Assembly: GCA_044228435.1 (NCBI GenBank)
Contig: JBGAUW010000011.1
Coordinates: 84,553-148,552 of the forward strand
Direction: 5' to 3'
Length of the DNA stretch: 64,000 nucleotides
Source of the DNA: Bog-950 sp044228435
Lineage (GTDB): Bacteria > Bacteroidota > Bacteroidia > Chitinophagales > LD1
The stretch's first letter is position 1, and every line of letters starts with the position of its first letter. A program made the translations under genes and the position numbers. A model generated the notes under the pieces. The model had not been told where the DNA came from, ran no database searches, and saw only the letters and a program-made list of their open reading frames with translations. Shown piece by piece: positions 35,956-44,345 of this stretch.

Positions 35956-35995
35956 AAAAGTGAAAAGTCAAAGGTGAAAAGTCAAAAATAAAAAG
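35926..35995. repeat. Low-complexity repeats at the ftsQ 3' end
   Basis: GGCAATTGGCAGTTGGCAAT overlaps the ftsQ stop region and is followed by AAAAGTGAAAAGTCAAAGGT and a second AAAAGTCAAA unit. Both types recur elsewhere in the window (28199-28380, 20440-20530, 6630-6660). Confidence 0.6.
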
Positions 35996-36070
35996 CGAAG
36001 AACAATTCATTGCCGTCAGGCTTTAGCCGACGGTTTAAAAATATAATACTAACATCTCAATACTCTCCCC

Positions 36071-37525
36071 ATGGCAATTAACCCAACAAAAGAAAACCCG
36101 ATAATTGTAGGCCTTGATATAGGCACTACCAAAATTGCCTGCATAGTATCGCAGCGCGATCAGTTTGGCAAGCTTAAAATACTGGCCCTGGGTAAGGCGC
36201 CAAGCTTTGGCGTTACACGCGGAGAGGTAACCAATATTAAGCATACTACCGATGCTATTTTAGAAGCGGTTGCCGATGCCGAAAGACAGTGCGGCCACAA
36301 AATAAATGTGGTATACGTTGGTATTGCAGGGCAGCACATTGCCAGCAAGCAAAACCGTGGTATATACACCTTAGGCGCTGCCGACGAAGAAATTACCCGC
36401 CAGCACATTAAGGATATGGTAGAGGATATGCACAAGCTGGCCTTAGACCCGGGCGAGAAGATTATACACGTGTTACCGCAGGAGTTTACGGTAGATAAAA
36501 TGCATGGCGTTAAAGACCCTATTGGTATGTGCGGAAGCCGGTTAGAAGCTAACTTCCATATTATTACCGGTAAGGTAGCTGCCGCCCAAAACATTAAAAA
36601 ATGTGTGGAGCGCAGCAACCTGCAAATGCTGGGTTTAATACTTGAGCCATTGGCATCGTCGGCCTCTGTATTGCACGATGAAGAAATGGAAGCCGGTGTA
36701 GTGCTGGTAGATATAGGTGGTGGAACCACCGATGTGGCCATTTTTAAAGATGGCATTATACGCCATACAGCAGTTATCCCTTTTGCCGGTAACATTATTA
36801 CCGAAGATATTATGGAAGGCTGCAAAATGCTGCGCCAGCAGGCTGAGAAGCTGAAGGTTGCCTTTGGTAGCGCTTTACCTAGCGAAACGCACGAAAACGA
36901 AATTATATCAATACAAGGCATTGCCGGCCGCGACCGTAAAGAAATTAGCATGCGTACCCTGGCCAGCATTATCAATGCCCGTATTGAAGAGATTTTTGCG
37001 CAGGTATATTTCGAAATTAAAAGCTCGGGTTATGCCAACTCGCTTAATGCAGGTATAGTAATTACCGGTGGTGGTTCGCAGTTGAAACATTTAAAGCAAT
37101 TGGTTGAATATACTACGGGCCTTTCTACCCGCGTGGGTTATCCTACTTCATTGTTGGCTAACACCAATAAAGAGGAACTTCGTCACCCAATGTATGCAAC
37201 CGGTTTAGGTTTGGTGCTGGAAGGTTTCCGCCAATACAACGATTTAGATGAAGCAGATAAACGTAAATTCTACCCTGAATTGTTTGAAGTAGCCGAGCCG
37301 GTAGTGGTTGCTACTACAGTAACCGTAGAAGATACCGCAACTCTTAACAGCCCTGTTACTCATGAAGTGGTAATGGAAGAAGAGGAAGAAGAAATTGAAG
37401 TGCCGGTAGCTAAAACCGAACCGGTGGTTAATAAAAAAGGCAAGCCTAACTTTTTGAAAGAGATGGCCACCGTGTTTTCTGATTGGTTTAAAGACGAGCG
37501 TGTAAACGGCGACTTTGAAGGATAA
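36071..37525 (+). CDS. ftsA: Cell division protein FtsA
   Basis: A 484-residue actin-like ATPase that ties FtsZ filaments to the membrane. Blocks: IVGLDIGTTKIACIV (phosphate 1, about 12-26), the 1C domain (about 85-165), VLVDIGGGTTDVAIF (phosphate 2, about 214-228) and GIVITGGGSQLKHL (adenosine, about 333-346). It is longer than E. coli FtsA (420) owing to an acidic linker (EEEEEEIEVPV, about 437-447) before the C-terminal amphipathic helix (FLKEMATVFSDWFKD). A good terminator follows, so unlike in many bacteria it is not read straight into ftsZ. Confidence 0.96.
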   Translation: MAINPTKENPIIVGLDIGTTKIACIVSQRDQFGKLKILALGKAPSFGVTRGEVTNIKHTTDAILEAVADAERQCGHKINVVYVGIAGQHIASKQNRGIYTLGAADEEITRQHIKDMVEDMHKLALDPGEKIIHVLPQEFTVDKMHGVKDPIGMCGSRLEANFHIITGKVAAAQNIKKCVERSNLQMLGLILEPLASSASVLHDEEMEAGVVLVDIGGGTTDVAIFKDGIIRHTAVIPFAGNIITEDIMEGCKMLRQQAEKLKVAFGSALPSETHENEIISIQGIAGRDRKEISMRTLASIINARIEEIFAQVYFEIKSSGYANSLNAGIVITGGGSQLKHLKQLVEYTTGLSTRVGYPTSLLANTNKEELRHPMYATGLGLVLEGFRQYNDLDEADKRKFYPELFEVAEPVVVATTVTVEDTATLNSPVTHEVVMEEEEEEIEVPVAKTEPVVNKKGKPNFLKEMATVFSDWFKDERVNGDFEG

Positions 37526-37864
37526 GAAATCTGCTCTGTAAATTTTAAAAGGCATCCCGCTTTAGCGGGGTGCCTTTTTTATTTGTGCAATTATTTCTCG
37601 GCTTGTGTTAATGCCAGCAGCGAGAGTCTTTAGTCCCTGAGTACTGGATCACCTCGTGAAAAGTGGGCTAATGTCCCCCGCCGGCGGGGGAAAGGACCGC
37701 AGCTCTGCGCGGACCAGGGGGTGGATGATTTGGTGTTAATGCAAGAGTCTCACTCTTGTTTTCTCCACCATCATACCTTTCCAATCATATTATTAAAGCC
37801 CGGTTTATTTGGGCTTTACTTCCTTTTTTATTACCTTACTTTCATTAGCCTAAAACAATAATTT
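37526..37864. other. Gap after ftsA with terminator and GC palindrome
   Basis: Besides the terminator at 37550-37580, this gap holds CCCCCGCCGGCGGGGG (37675-37690) and then a GGACCGC...GCGGACC pair. CAAGAGTCTCACTCTTG (about 37742) is a third small palindrome. No gene is seen. The palindromes are like those at 26603 and 28247. Confidence 0.5.
37550..37580 (+). terminator. Rho-independent terminator of ftsA
   Basis: AGGCATCCCGC pairs with GCGGGGTGCCT around a TTTA loop and is followed by T6. It lies 25 bases past the ftsA stop. Confidence 0.85.
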
Positions 37865-38887
37865 ATGGCAGCTATCAACTCACAGCATCTCGAAATTATT
37901 GACCGGTTAAAGCAAATGCGCATCGAGCGTAACACCGGCTTTATCACCTTTTCGCAGCAGCACCTGGCGCAGGCCGAAGAAGAGCAAAACAAGGCACTGG
38001 CTGCCGAAATTTTGTTTCAGCAGGTGGTTTACTTTAATCACGTAACCGCAGAGTATGAGCAGAGCAACCGTCTTGCTACTATCTGCCTTGATTACGCTGG
38101 CCTTGTGGGGAACTATACCTTACAGGCTAATACCCTGCGTATGCTGGGCGTTAATTACGATGCCCTGGGCGAGCGCCGCAAAGCCCGCATGGCTTACGAT
38201 AAAGGCATAGCGCTGTTAGAAGATGGCCGAACCCAAAGCACAGAAGATAAAGAAATACTGGCCGGCATGTATTTTAATATCGTATCGCTTTATAAAGAAA
38301 TAGAGTTAAACGAGCAGCGCCAAAAGTTCATTGATAAAGCCTTTACCCTCTTTTCGCAAATTGAGAATAAGCAGGGTATTGCCCGATGCTATATAGCCTA
38401 CGCCAACAATGTACCCGATATAAAAAACTCGGAACTGGCACTGCAGTATTATCGTTTGGCGGCTGATATTTTTGCAGATATAAAGGACCAGCGCGGGCTG
38501 GGCAATTCGCAGGTAGGTATAGGCTACCAGTTGGGCCTTGCCGGTAAGTTTGATGAGGCTATGGAAATGCTGCAACAAGGCATTAAAAACCTGGAGGAGT
38601 GTAGCAACAGCTATGTGGCCATGCAGGGTTACTTTAACCTGGCTATAGTGCTGCGCCTGCAACAACGCTACGATGAGGCTATTGCCCATTTGGCGCAAAT
38701 TGTAGAAACCAGTAATGGCTATAGCCCGGGCATGAACAAAATGTATATTTACGAGGAGTGGTCGCAGGCACTGGAGGGTAAAGGCGATTATAAGGGGGCG
38801 CTGGAGTATCAAAAAAAGTATTTGGCCGAGCGCGAAAAGGCCCACGCCTTTGATAAAGACACTGCCGAACCGGTAGCAAAAAGATAA
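37865..38887 (+). CDS. TPR-repeat protein
   Basis: A 340-residue soluble helical protein without signal peptide, made of about seven tetratricopeptide-type helix pairs from residue 45 to 325. Clear repeats are around 78-112 (LRMLGVNYDALGERRKARMAYDKGIAL-like), 195-228 and 235-275 (GYFNLAIVLRLQQRYDEAIAHL). TPR proteins bind other proteins. It lies between ftsA and ftsZ but has its own upstream gap, so a division role is only a guess. Confidence 0.8.
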   Translation: MAAINSQHLEIIDRLKQMRIERNTGFITFSQQHLAQAEEEQNKALAAEILFQQVVYFNHVTAEYEQSNRLATICLDYAGLVGNYTLQANTLRMLGVNYDALGERRKARMAYDKGIALLEDGRTQSTEDKEILAGMYFNIVSLYKEIELNEQRQKFIDKAFTLFSQIENKQGIARCYIAYANNVPDIKNSELALQYYRLAADIFADIKDQRGLGNSQVGIGYQLGLAGKFDEAMEMLQQGIKNLEECSNSYVAMQGYFNLAIVLRLQQRYDEAIAHLAQIVETSNGYSPGMNKMYIYEEWSQALEGKGDYKGALEYQKKYLAEREKAHAFDKDTAEPVAKR

Positions 38888-38959
38888 ATGGAAAAAACAG
38901 GCATTATTACCCCGCCCTATTCTTAACTTAGCGCGAATAAAATTTGCAATACTTATAGC

Positions 38960-39370
38960 ATGAACATTTACATTAAAGCAGGCGCTGTATTTTTATTAAG
39001 TGTGTTGTTTTGTTTAATAGCACCTGCGGCAAGGGCCCAATGCCCGGCTAAAATAGTTACCGATAGCATTTCATTTTCAAGCGGGGGCAATGTTGCCCGG
39101 CCCGATGCGCTGGCACAAGAGGGGGCTGGCAGCACCTACCAGCTGAGTAACTTTTCTATTAACGGTATTAAGCAGAAAGCGGTTAATCAGCAATTGATTA
39201 AACAATTGGGTTTTCGCAAGGGCTATAGTTTTACGGCTACCACAGCCGGCTTGCAATCTATTGCTCAACAGGTTTGCGAGGTAAGCGGCTATCATTTAAA
39301 AAAGCTCACCATGGCGTTAGACCAAAACATAAATGGTGCGGCAATGCTCACTTTTGATTTTGAAAGATAA
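38960..39370 (+). CDS. Small secreted protein of unknown function
   Basis: A 136-residue protein with a signal peptide ending near residue 27 (APAARAQ). The rest has two Cys (about 28 and 108) and no motif I know. It lies 72 bases after the TPR gene on the same strand and may be co-transcribed with it. A dispersed repeat of the GGTCATTGC type begins just after its stop. Confidence 0.6.
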   Translation: MNIYIKAGAVFLLSVLFCLIAPAARAQCPAKIVTDSISFSSGGNVARPDALAQEGAGSTYQLSNFSINGIKQKAVNQQLIKQLGFRKGYSFTATTAGLQSIAQQVCEVSGYHLKKLTMALDQNINGAAMLTFDFER

Positions 39371-39371
39371 C

Positions 39372-39425
39372 AGGTCATTGCAAGGCGCGCGGCTTTGCGC
39401 GCAACGAAGCAATCGCATAAGCGTT
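39372..39425. repeat. Partial copy of the GGTCATTGCGAGC repeat family
   Basis: AGGTCATTGCAAGGCGCGCG through CGAAGCAATC matches, with changes, the left half of the two long repeats at 41962 and 42507. It contains the small hairpin GCGCGC-GGCTTT-GCGCGC. No GIY-YIG gene is beside it. Confidence 0.65.
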
Positions 39426-39669
39426 TAGCTCAGTCATCGCCGGCTTTAAAGAGTCCCGAAGCGTAACGCTTTACTGCTGCTAATTCCCTCCTTACTCTCC
39501 CCTCTGTATCATTTTTACAACACAGCACAAATACAAGTCGATAATTGTATTGCATTTTGTTTCACTCTGTGTTTTTAGTAAGGCACATTTGTAGCACAAA
39601 GGACAACACAATTTTATAACGCCGGCACACGTTCTTCCACAGAACCCACCAGCAAAAAACAAAGGAGCA

Positions 39670-41328
39670 ATGGAACCACTTTTTCAATTCGACTTACCAA
39701 AAGACCAGTCATCTATAATTAAGGTGTTTGGCGTAGGCGGCGGCGGAAGCAATGCCGTAAACCACATGTTTGACCAGGGTATAGTAGGCGTAAACTTCGT
39801 AGTGCTAAATACCGATGCACAGGCGCTTGATATGAGCCGTATACCTAATAAAATGCAGTTAGGGCCTGCTTTAACACAGGGTTTGGGTGCAGGTGCACGC
39901 CCGGAAGTAGGAGAGAAGAGCGCCGAAGAATCAATCGATTCTATCCGCGAGTTGCTTTCTAAAAACACAAAAATGATTTTTATTACCGCCGGTATGGGCG
40001 GTGGAACTGGTACCGGTGCTGCACCGGTGGTAGCACGTATAGCCCGCGAAATGGGTGTGCTTACCGTTGGTATTGTTACCACGCCGTTTTGGTTTGAGGG
40101 TAAAGCACGCTACAACCATGCTATTGAAGGCATTGAAAAGCTGCGTGAGAATGTTGATACCCTGCTTATCATCAATAACGATAAGATACGCGAAATGTAT
40201 GGCAACCTTAAACGCAGCGAAGCGTTTGGCCATGCCAACAATATATTAACCACAGCTGCCAAGGCTATATCGGAAATTATTACCGTGCCGGGCGAAATAA
40301 ACGTGGATTTTGCCGATGTGCAAACCGTAATGAAGAATGGTGGTTCGGCTATAATGGGCTGCGCAACTGCCGAAGGCGAAGACCGTGCCCTGCGTGCAGC
40401 ACAAGGCGCCTTAAACTCGCCGTTGCTGAACGATAACGAAATACGTGGTGCCAAAAAAGTATTGGTAAACATTACCACCGGCACTATGCAGGTTACCATG
40501 GACGAGATTGGCGAAATTATGGAATACGTGCAGGAAGCTGCCGGCAGCACCGATATTATTTTGGGTGCCTGCGACGATCCTTCTTTAGGCGATAAACTTT
40601 CAGTTACACTTATTGCCACCGGTTTTGAAGTTGCCCGTAAAGCATCTGGCTTTATTGAGCAGAAGGTAGTAAAGGTATATGAGCTGAACGATAAGCCGTT
40701 GGTTAACGAAGTAGTGGCCCCCGTAGTAAACGTGGTAGCCCCTGTGGTAGAAGTAGCCCCGGTAACCAATATTGCCCCGCCATTAATGGATGAGCAGCCG
40801 GTAGTAAAGTTAGAAGAAGATGTTTACAGCCTGTTCGACCTTACAGAGGCTAATAATAAATTAGAGAGCCTGCTAAACGAAACAGCTGCCAACGAAAATA
40901 CTTTTGAGTTTGAAGTTACCCGCGAAGAGCAAAAACTGCCCGAAGTAGAAGTAACTATGAGCGTAGTAAAGGATGAGGTAGAACCTACCATTCAACCGGT
41001 AGCCGAAACCAAAGAAGAAGACTACGTGGTATACACCAAAAAAAGCTACGAGGCCAACTTGACCGCTTCGGTACAGCAAGATGACCTTAACCGCCAGTTA
41101 GAAGACCGCAAGAAAATTTTAGCGGGCCTTAGCTACCGTTTTGGCAGCAAGCAAAATGTAGGCGAGCTTGAAAACGAGCCGGCTTACAAAAGAAAAGGTT
41201 TAGAGCTAAATGGCGAAAGCAATTTTTCTACCAACAACGATTTATCAAGGTTCAGCGTTAGCGACGACGGTACTAACCGCCCCGAGATTAAAAAGAACAA
41301 TTCGTTCTTGCATGATAACGTTGATTAA
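39670..41328 (+). CDS. ftsZ: Cell division protein FtsZ
   Basis: A 552-residue tubulin-like GTPase that forms the Z ring. The core (about 15-335) has VFGVGGGGSNAVNHM (about 19-33), the tubulin signature MGGGTGTGAAPVVA (about 112-125) and the T7 loop region NVDFADVQTVM (about 213-223). The C-terminal 200 residues are a long acidic, low-complexity linker with many Val-Glu-Pro repeats, ending in a conserved tail (RPEIKKNNSFLHDNVD) of the Bacteroidota type that should bind FtsA. It is separated from ftsA by a terminator and two other genes, so it needs its own promoter in the 299-base gap. Confidence 0.97.
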   Translation: MEPLFQFDLPKDQSSIIKVFGVGGGGSNAVNHMFDQGIVGVNFVVLNTDAQALDMSRIPNKMQLGPALTQGLGAGARPEVGEKSAEESIDSIRELLSKNTKMIFITAGMGGGTGTGAAPVVARIAREMGVLTVGIVTTPFWFEGKARYNHAIEGIEKLRENVDTLLIINNDKIREMYGNLKRSEAFGHANNILTTAAKAISEIITVPGEINVDFADVQTVMKNGGSAIMGCATAEGEDRALRAAQGALNSPLLNDNEIRGAKKVLVNITTGTMQVTMDEIGEIMEYVQEAAGSTDIILGACDDPSLGDKLSVTLIATGFEVARKASGFIEQKVVKVYELNDKPLVNEVVAPVVNVVAPVVEVAPVTNIAPPLMDEQPVVKLEEDVYSLFDLTEANNKLESLLNETAANENTFEFEVTREEQKLPEVEVTMSVVKDEVEPTIQPVAETKEEDYVVYTKKSYEANLTASVQQDDLNRQLEDRKKILAGLSYRFGSKQNVGELENEPAYKRKGLELNGESNFSTNNDLSRFSVSDDGTNRPEIKKNNSFLHDNVD

Positions 41329-41429
41329 GATATAAAGATTCGGTTTTCTGAATTGGCATTCATTCCAAATTCCACATTCATAATTCCGAATTAGTAAGAG
41401 TCTCTCCTTTGTTAGTGTGTCCAAAAATT

Positions 41430-41457
41430 CCCGGGTCGCTCGATCCGGGTTTTTTTA
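41430..41457 (+). terminator. Rho-independent terminator downstream of ftsZ
   Basis: CCCGGGTCG pairs with CGATCCGGG (one G-T pair) and is followed by T7. It lies about 100 bases past ftsZ, after an AT-rich repeat of ATTCCAAATTCCACATTC type (41355-41394). Confidence 0.8.
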
Positions 41458-41510
41458 TGCCCGTACTTATCTGGAAAAAATTAGTGTAATTTGTGTCATA
41501 ATACCTCCAC

Positions 41511-41945
41511 ATGGAAATCCACTTTGCCTCTACCGATGAACAACTTTTAAAATGCCGCAAAGCTATTTTAGAACTGCGCCCGCATATCTCCATTACCGAA
41601 TACCTGGAGAAGGCAACCCTGCTATTAAGCGAAGGCGCTAAAATGATTTATGTAGATAACGGAGCAGCCGATGCGCCTGCTGTATCGGTGTTTAGGGTAA
41701 ACTATTATTTCTATCGCGGTAAAAACCTTTATATAGATGATTTAAGCACCATGGCCGCCGAGCGTGGCAAAGGCTATGCCGGCGCCCTGATTGATTTTAT
41801 AATTGACTACGCGCGCGAGCAGGGGTGTGATAACATCCACCTCGATTCAGGCTATGGCAGCGATCGGTTTACGGCGCACCGCTTGTATCTCAATAAAGGC
41901 TTCTATTTGTCCAGTCACCATTTTACACTGGATTTGAAAAAATAG
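41511..41945 (+). CDS. GNAT family N-acetyltransferase
   Basis: A 144-residue single-domain GNAT. Strand NLYIDDLSTMAAERGKGYAG (about 72-91) holds the CoA pyrophosphate loop ERGKGYAG, and the later NIHLDSGYGSDRFTAHRLY and LNKGFYLSSHHF segments are typical. It uses acetyl-CoA to acetylate an amine; the substrate is unknown. Length is normal. It stands alone between the ftsZ terminator and a repeat. Confidence 0.88.
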   Translation: MEIHFASTDEQLLKCRKAILELRPHISITEYLEKATLLLSEGAKMIYVDNGAADAPAVSVFRVNYYFYRGKNLYIDDLSTMAAERGKGYAGALIDFIIDYAREQGCDNIHLDSGYGSDRFTAHRLYLNKGFYLSSHHFTLDLKK

Positions 41946-41961
41946 GGAAAACAAAAAAACG

Positions 41962-42130
41962 AGGTCATTGCGAGCGGTGCGGCTCTGCGCACCCGAAGCA
42001 ATCCCCTAAGACAAAAGGCACAGATATCGCCAGAACTTCATAAGCGCTAATCTCAGAGGAGATTGCTTCACCCGCTCGCAAAGCCTCGGGGTTCGCAATG
42101 ACCTAAACTTTGTGCGTGCTTCGCACGCGC
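41962..42130 (+). repeat. Long repeat, copy 1 (left of GIY-YIG gene)
   Basis: A structured unit of about 143 bases with ends AGGTCATTGCGAGCGG and CGCAATGACCT in inverted orientation and a second inner pair (GAAGCAATC / GATTGCTTC). It is followed by the small palindrome GCGTGCTTCGCACGC. The whole unit recurs in direct orientation at 42507-42675, nearly identical over the centre. Confidence 0.85.
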
Positions 42131-42165
42131 TTTGTTATTAAAGGCATTTTTTTATTTTCATTACT

Positions 42166-42462
42166 ATGCTTAATAGCGGCTGTGTTTACATAATGACTAA
42201 CAAACACCATACAGTTTTATACATCGGTGTAACGTCTGATTTAATTGGGCGTGTTTATGAGCATAAAACTAAGGCCTTTCCAAATAGCTTTACTGCTAAG
42301 TATAATTGTAATAAGCTTGTTTATTATAATGGGTTTATGACTATAACCGAAGCAATTAATGAGGAGAAGAGATTGAAGGGCGGTAGTAGGAAAAAGAAAA
42401 TTGATTTGATAAACGCAATGAATCCAGAGTGGAAAGATTTATCGGATACTTTGTTTGGATAG
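42166..42462 (+). CDS. GIY-YIG domain small nuclease-family protein
   Basis: A 98-residue protein made of one GIY-YIG domain (COG2827-like). The motif is CVYIMTNKHHTVLYIGVT (about 7-24), the conserved Arg is in SDLIGRVYEHK (about 25-35), and the Glu lies in the NEEKRLKGGSRKKKIDLI helix (about 65-82). Related domains cut one DNA strand, as in UvrC and homing endonucleases; the small stand-alone forms are not well studied. It lies between two direct copies of a ~165-base hairpin repeat, so a role in spreading that repeat is possible. Confidence 0.92.
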   Translation: MLNSGCVYIMTNKHHTVLYIGVTSDLIGRVYEHKTKAFPNSFTAKYNCNKLVYYNGFMTITEAINEEKRLKGGSRKKKIDLINAMNPEWKDLSDTLFG

Positions 42463-42477
42463 CAATGTCAACAAATA

Positions 42478-42496
42478 GTGCGTGCGAAGCACGCAC
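42478..42496. repeat. Small palindrome after the GIY-YIG gene
   Basis: GTGCGTGCGAAGCACGCAC is a perfect palindrome around GAA. The same unit ends repeat copy 2 (42657-42675), and a variant ends copy 1 (42112-42130), so it brackets the cassette. Confidence 0.75.
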
Positions 42497-42506
42497 AAAA
42501 AAAATA

Positions 42507-42675
42507 AGGTCTTTGCGAGTGGTGCGGCTCTGCGCACCCGAAGCAATCCCCTAAGACAAAAGGCACAGATATCGCCAGAACTTCATAAGCGCTAATCTCA
42601 GAGGAGATTGCTTCACCCGCTCGCAAAACCTCGGGTTCGCAATGACCTGAAACTTTGTGCGTGCGAAGCACGCAC
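42507..42675 (+). repeat. Long repeat, copy 2 (right of GIY-YIG gene)
   Basis: Direct repeat of 41962-42130. The stretch from GGTGCGGCTCTGCGCACCCG to the CCCGCTCGCAAA block is the same in both; differences are limited to the outer ends. It keeps the terminal pairing (AGGTCTTTGCGAG against CGCAATGACCT) in weaker form. Confidence 0.85.
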
Positions 42676-42683
42676 CTGGGGTT

Positions 42684-43145
42684 TTATTTCAACACCCCCA
42701 CATGCCCTCTCAAATCCATTAAGAAATTTTGAACGGTTAAGTGGTAGCCGTTTTCTTTCGCCCATTTAGCTATATCGTGATTTAGCTGGTCGGCGTATTT
42801 TTTATGCACGGTAAACTCGCGCTTTTGTTCTTTATCGCTTACGCCAAACTCTCCTTCTTTGCCCAGTAATTCTTTATAAGCGCCGCAGTTGCGGTGTTCC
42901 AGAATATACACATCATGTATGTCATGTAAATCGCAGGCCAGTTTAAGGTGGTCGAAAAAGCTTTGGCGCCAGTTCTTGTTCTTCTCTATACCCAGCGATA
43001 CACCGGCGGCAATGTATTGGTCGTAGCGGTTGGTCATATTGTCGGCTTCCATAAATTTCACAATATTATCTACCAGGCGTAAGTCCATGCAGCTAACCAG
43101 TAATGCGTTTTTGCGTGCAGGCAGGTGTTGTAGGGTGTAGCTCAT
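42684..43145 (-). CDS. Beta-carbonic anhydrase-like protein
   Basis: A 153-residue protein shorter than usual beta-carbonic anhydrases (about 200). The zinc site is visible: CMDLR (Cys-x-Asp-x-Arg, residues 19-23) and HRNCG (His-x-x-Cys, residues 84-88 approx). The Asp-Arg dyad is kept. It may hydrate CO2, but small variants with this core can bind zinc for other ends, so activity is not certain. It stands alone and faces left into the repeat. Confidence 0.8.
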   Translation of the reverse strand: MSYTLQHLPARKNALLVSCMDLRLVDNIVKFMEADNMTNRYDQYIAAGVSLGIEKNKNWRQSFFDHLKLACDLHDIHDVYILEHRNCGAYKELLGKEGEFGVSDKEQKREFTVHKKYADQLNHDIAKWAKENGYHLTVQNFLMDLRGHVGVLK

Positions 43146-43228
43146 AGCATTTGTTTAGTTAAACAAGTATATAGGTAATAATTTAGTTGGCAAAAAGGAG
43201 GGGAGTAGTTTATAGGAAAAACTGAGGA

Positions 43229-43334
43229 AGCATGTCAGTCTGAACGCAGTCGAAGACAAGTGCTTCCGCCTGCGCAAATGACGCACTTCGACTACGCCCG
43301 CCTGAACGGAACGGGCAGACTCAGTGTGACATTT
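43229..43334. repeat. Dispersed palindromic repeat, copy 2 (inverted, with insert)
   Basis: Reverse complement of the repeat at 8168-8250, with matching ends GCATGTCAGTCTGA and CTCAGTGTGACATTTG. It contains about 23 extra bases (CCCGCCTGAACGGAACGGGC region), which themselves form a small inverted pair. Confidence 0.75.
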
Positions 43335-43360
43335 GCCTGGTTGGAATTGACAAATAGGGC

Positions 43361-44236
43361 TTACTCCAAAAAACTAATAATCTCATCAATCGCTTTTTTG
43401 CTGCGGATGATGGTGTTGTGGCCGGCCCCTTTTACGTTAAAGCTTTTTATTTGAGGGCGCAGGGCAAGGAACTTTTTAATATCGGGCAGCGATACTACTT
43501 CATCATCTTCATCGTATACCAGCAGCACTTTATCGGCCTTAATTTTCTCTTTGCGTTTAGCTAAATCCATGCTATCAATAGGCACTTTAAACTCTTCTTC
43601 CATGCCCTTAAAAAATATGCGCTGCATTTTTACCGGCACCTTTAGCATACTAAACACCTGCTCAAAAAAGCGGCCCGATGCAATAGGTATGGCTATCATT
43701 ACCAGCCGGTTTACTATAATGTTATACTCCATTAATAAATACGCGCTGGCGGCACCGCCCATGCTGTGGCCTACTATGGCATAAGGCGTTCCTATTACAT
43801 CTATCAGTTGCACCATGGCCTCTTTAAAGTGCAACAGGTTGCTGGTTTCGCCCTCGCTGCCACCGTGGGCCGGGCCATCAATAGCCACAACGCGGTAACC
43901 GTTTTCTACCAGGGCCGGTATCATTTTATAAAAATCCATAGCCATAGCATCCCAACCGTGTACTAATAATACCGTGCGGTGGCTGCTGCCCCACACATAG
44001 TATTTCATCTCTACTTTTTTATCCTTGTTTCTAAACTCGCTTACCATCAGCTTATGCTTATGGGCTTTTTTCATCAGTGCTTTGTGGGGCGGACGCAGCA
44101 CTCTTTTTTGCGGGGTAAACACCAGTTTAACCAATATATCAATAGCCGTTAGCGGCGCAATGTTTCCTGCTACAGCAAAAAAGCGCTGCATCCATTTTAC
44201 TTTTTGGGGTAAGCCCTGTTTTTTATTATCCGCCAT
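43361..44236 (-). CDS. Alpha/beta hydrolase
   Basis: A 291-residue hydrolase. The nucleophile elbow is VGHSMGGAAS (Ser about residue 164), the oxyanion region LVHGWDAMAMD (about 91-101) precedes it, the acid is in VYDEDDEVV (about 240-248), and the catalytic His is in GAGHNTI (about 270-276). It has no clear signal peptide, although a hydrophobic stretch near 15-40 could bind a membrane. Family members split esters, lactones or amides; substrate unknown. Confidence 0.88.
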   Translation of the reverse strand: MADNKKQGLPQKVKWMQRFFAVAGNIAPLTAIDILVKLVFTPQKRVLRPPHKALMKKAHKHKLMVSEFRNKDKKVEMKYYVWGSSHRTVLLVHGWDAMAMDFYKMIPALVENGYRVVAIDGPAHGGSEGETSNLLHFKEAMVQLIDVIGTPYAIVGHSMGGAASAYLLMEYNIIVNRLVMIAIPIASGRFFEQVFSMLKVPVKMQRIFFKGMEEEFKVPIDSMDLAKRKEKIKADKVLLVYDEDDEVVSLPDIKKFLALRPQIKSFNVKGAGHNTIIRSKKAIDEIISFLE

Positions 44237-44345
44237 GTTGAAGGAGTTGGAATATTGGAATAATGGAAATCAAAAATGAAGGAAACAGGAATTCAGGAAA
44301 TCGGGAATACAGGTATGAAGAAAAAATAAAAGGCATAGGCATGTT

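Noticed and set aside
36160..36975. 271-residue leftward ORF opposite ftsA
   Set aside because: Shadow frame of a well conserved gene.
41962..42675. CRISPR array
   Set aside because: Only two long repeats with a gene between them; no short evenly spaced repeat-spacer pattern.
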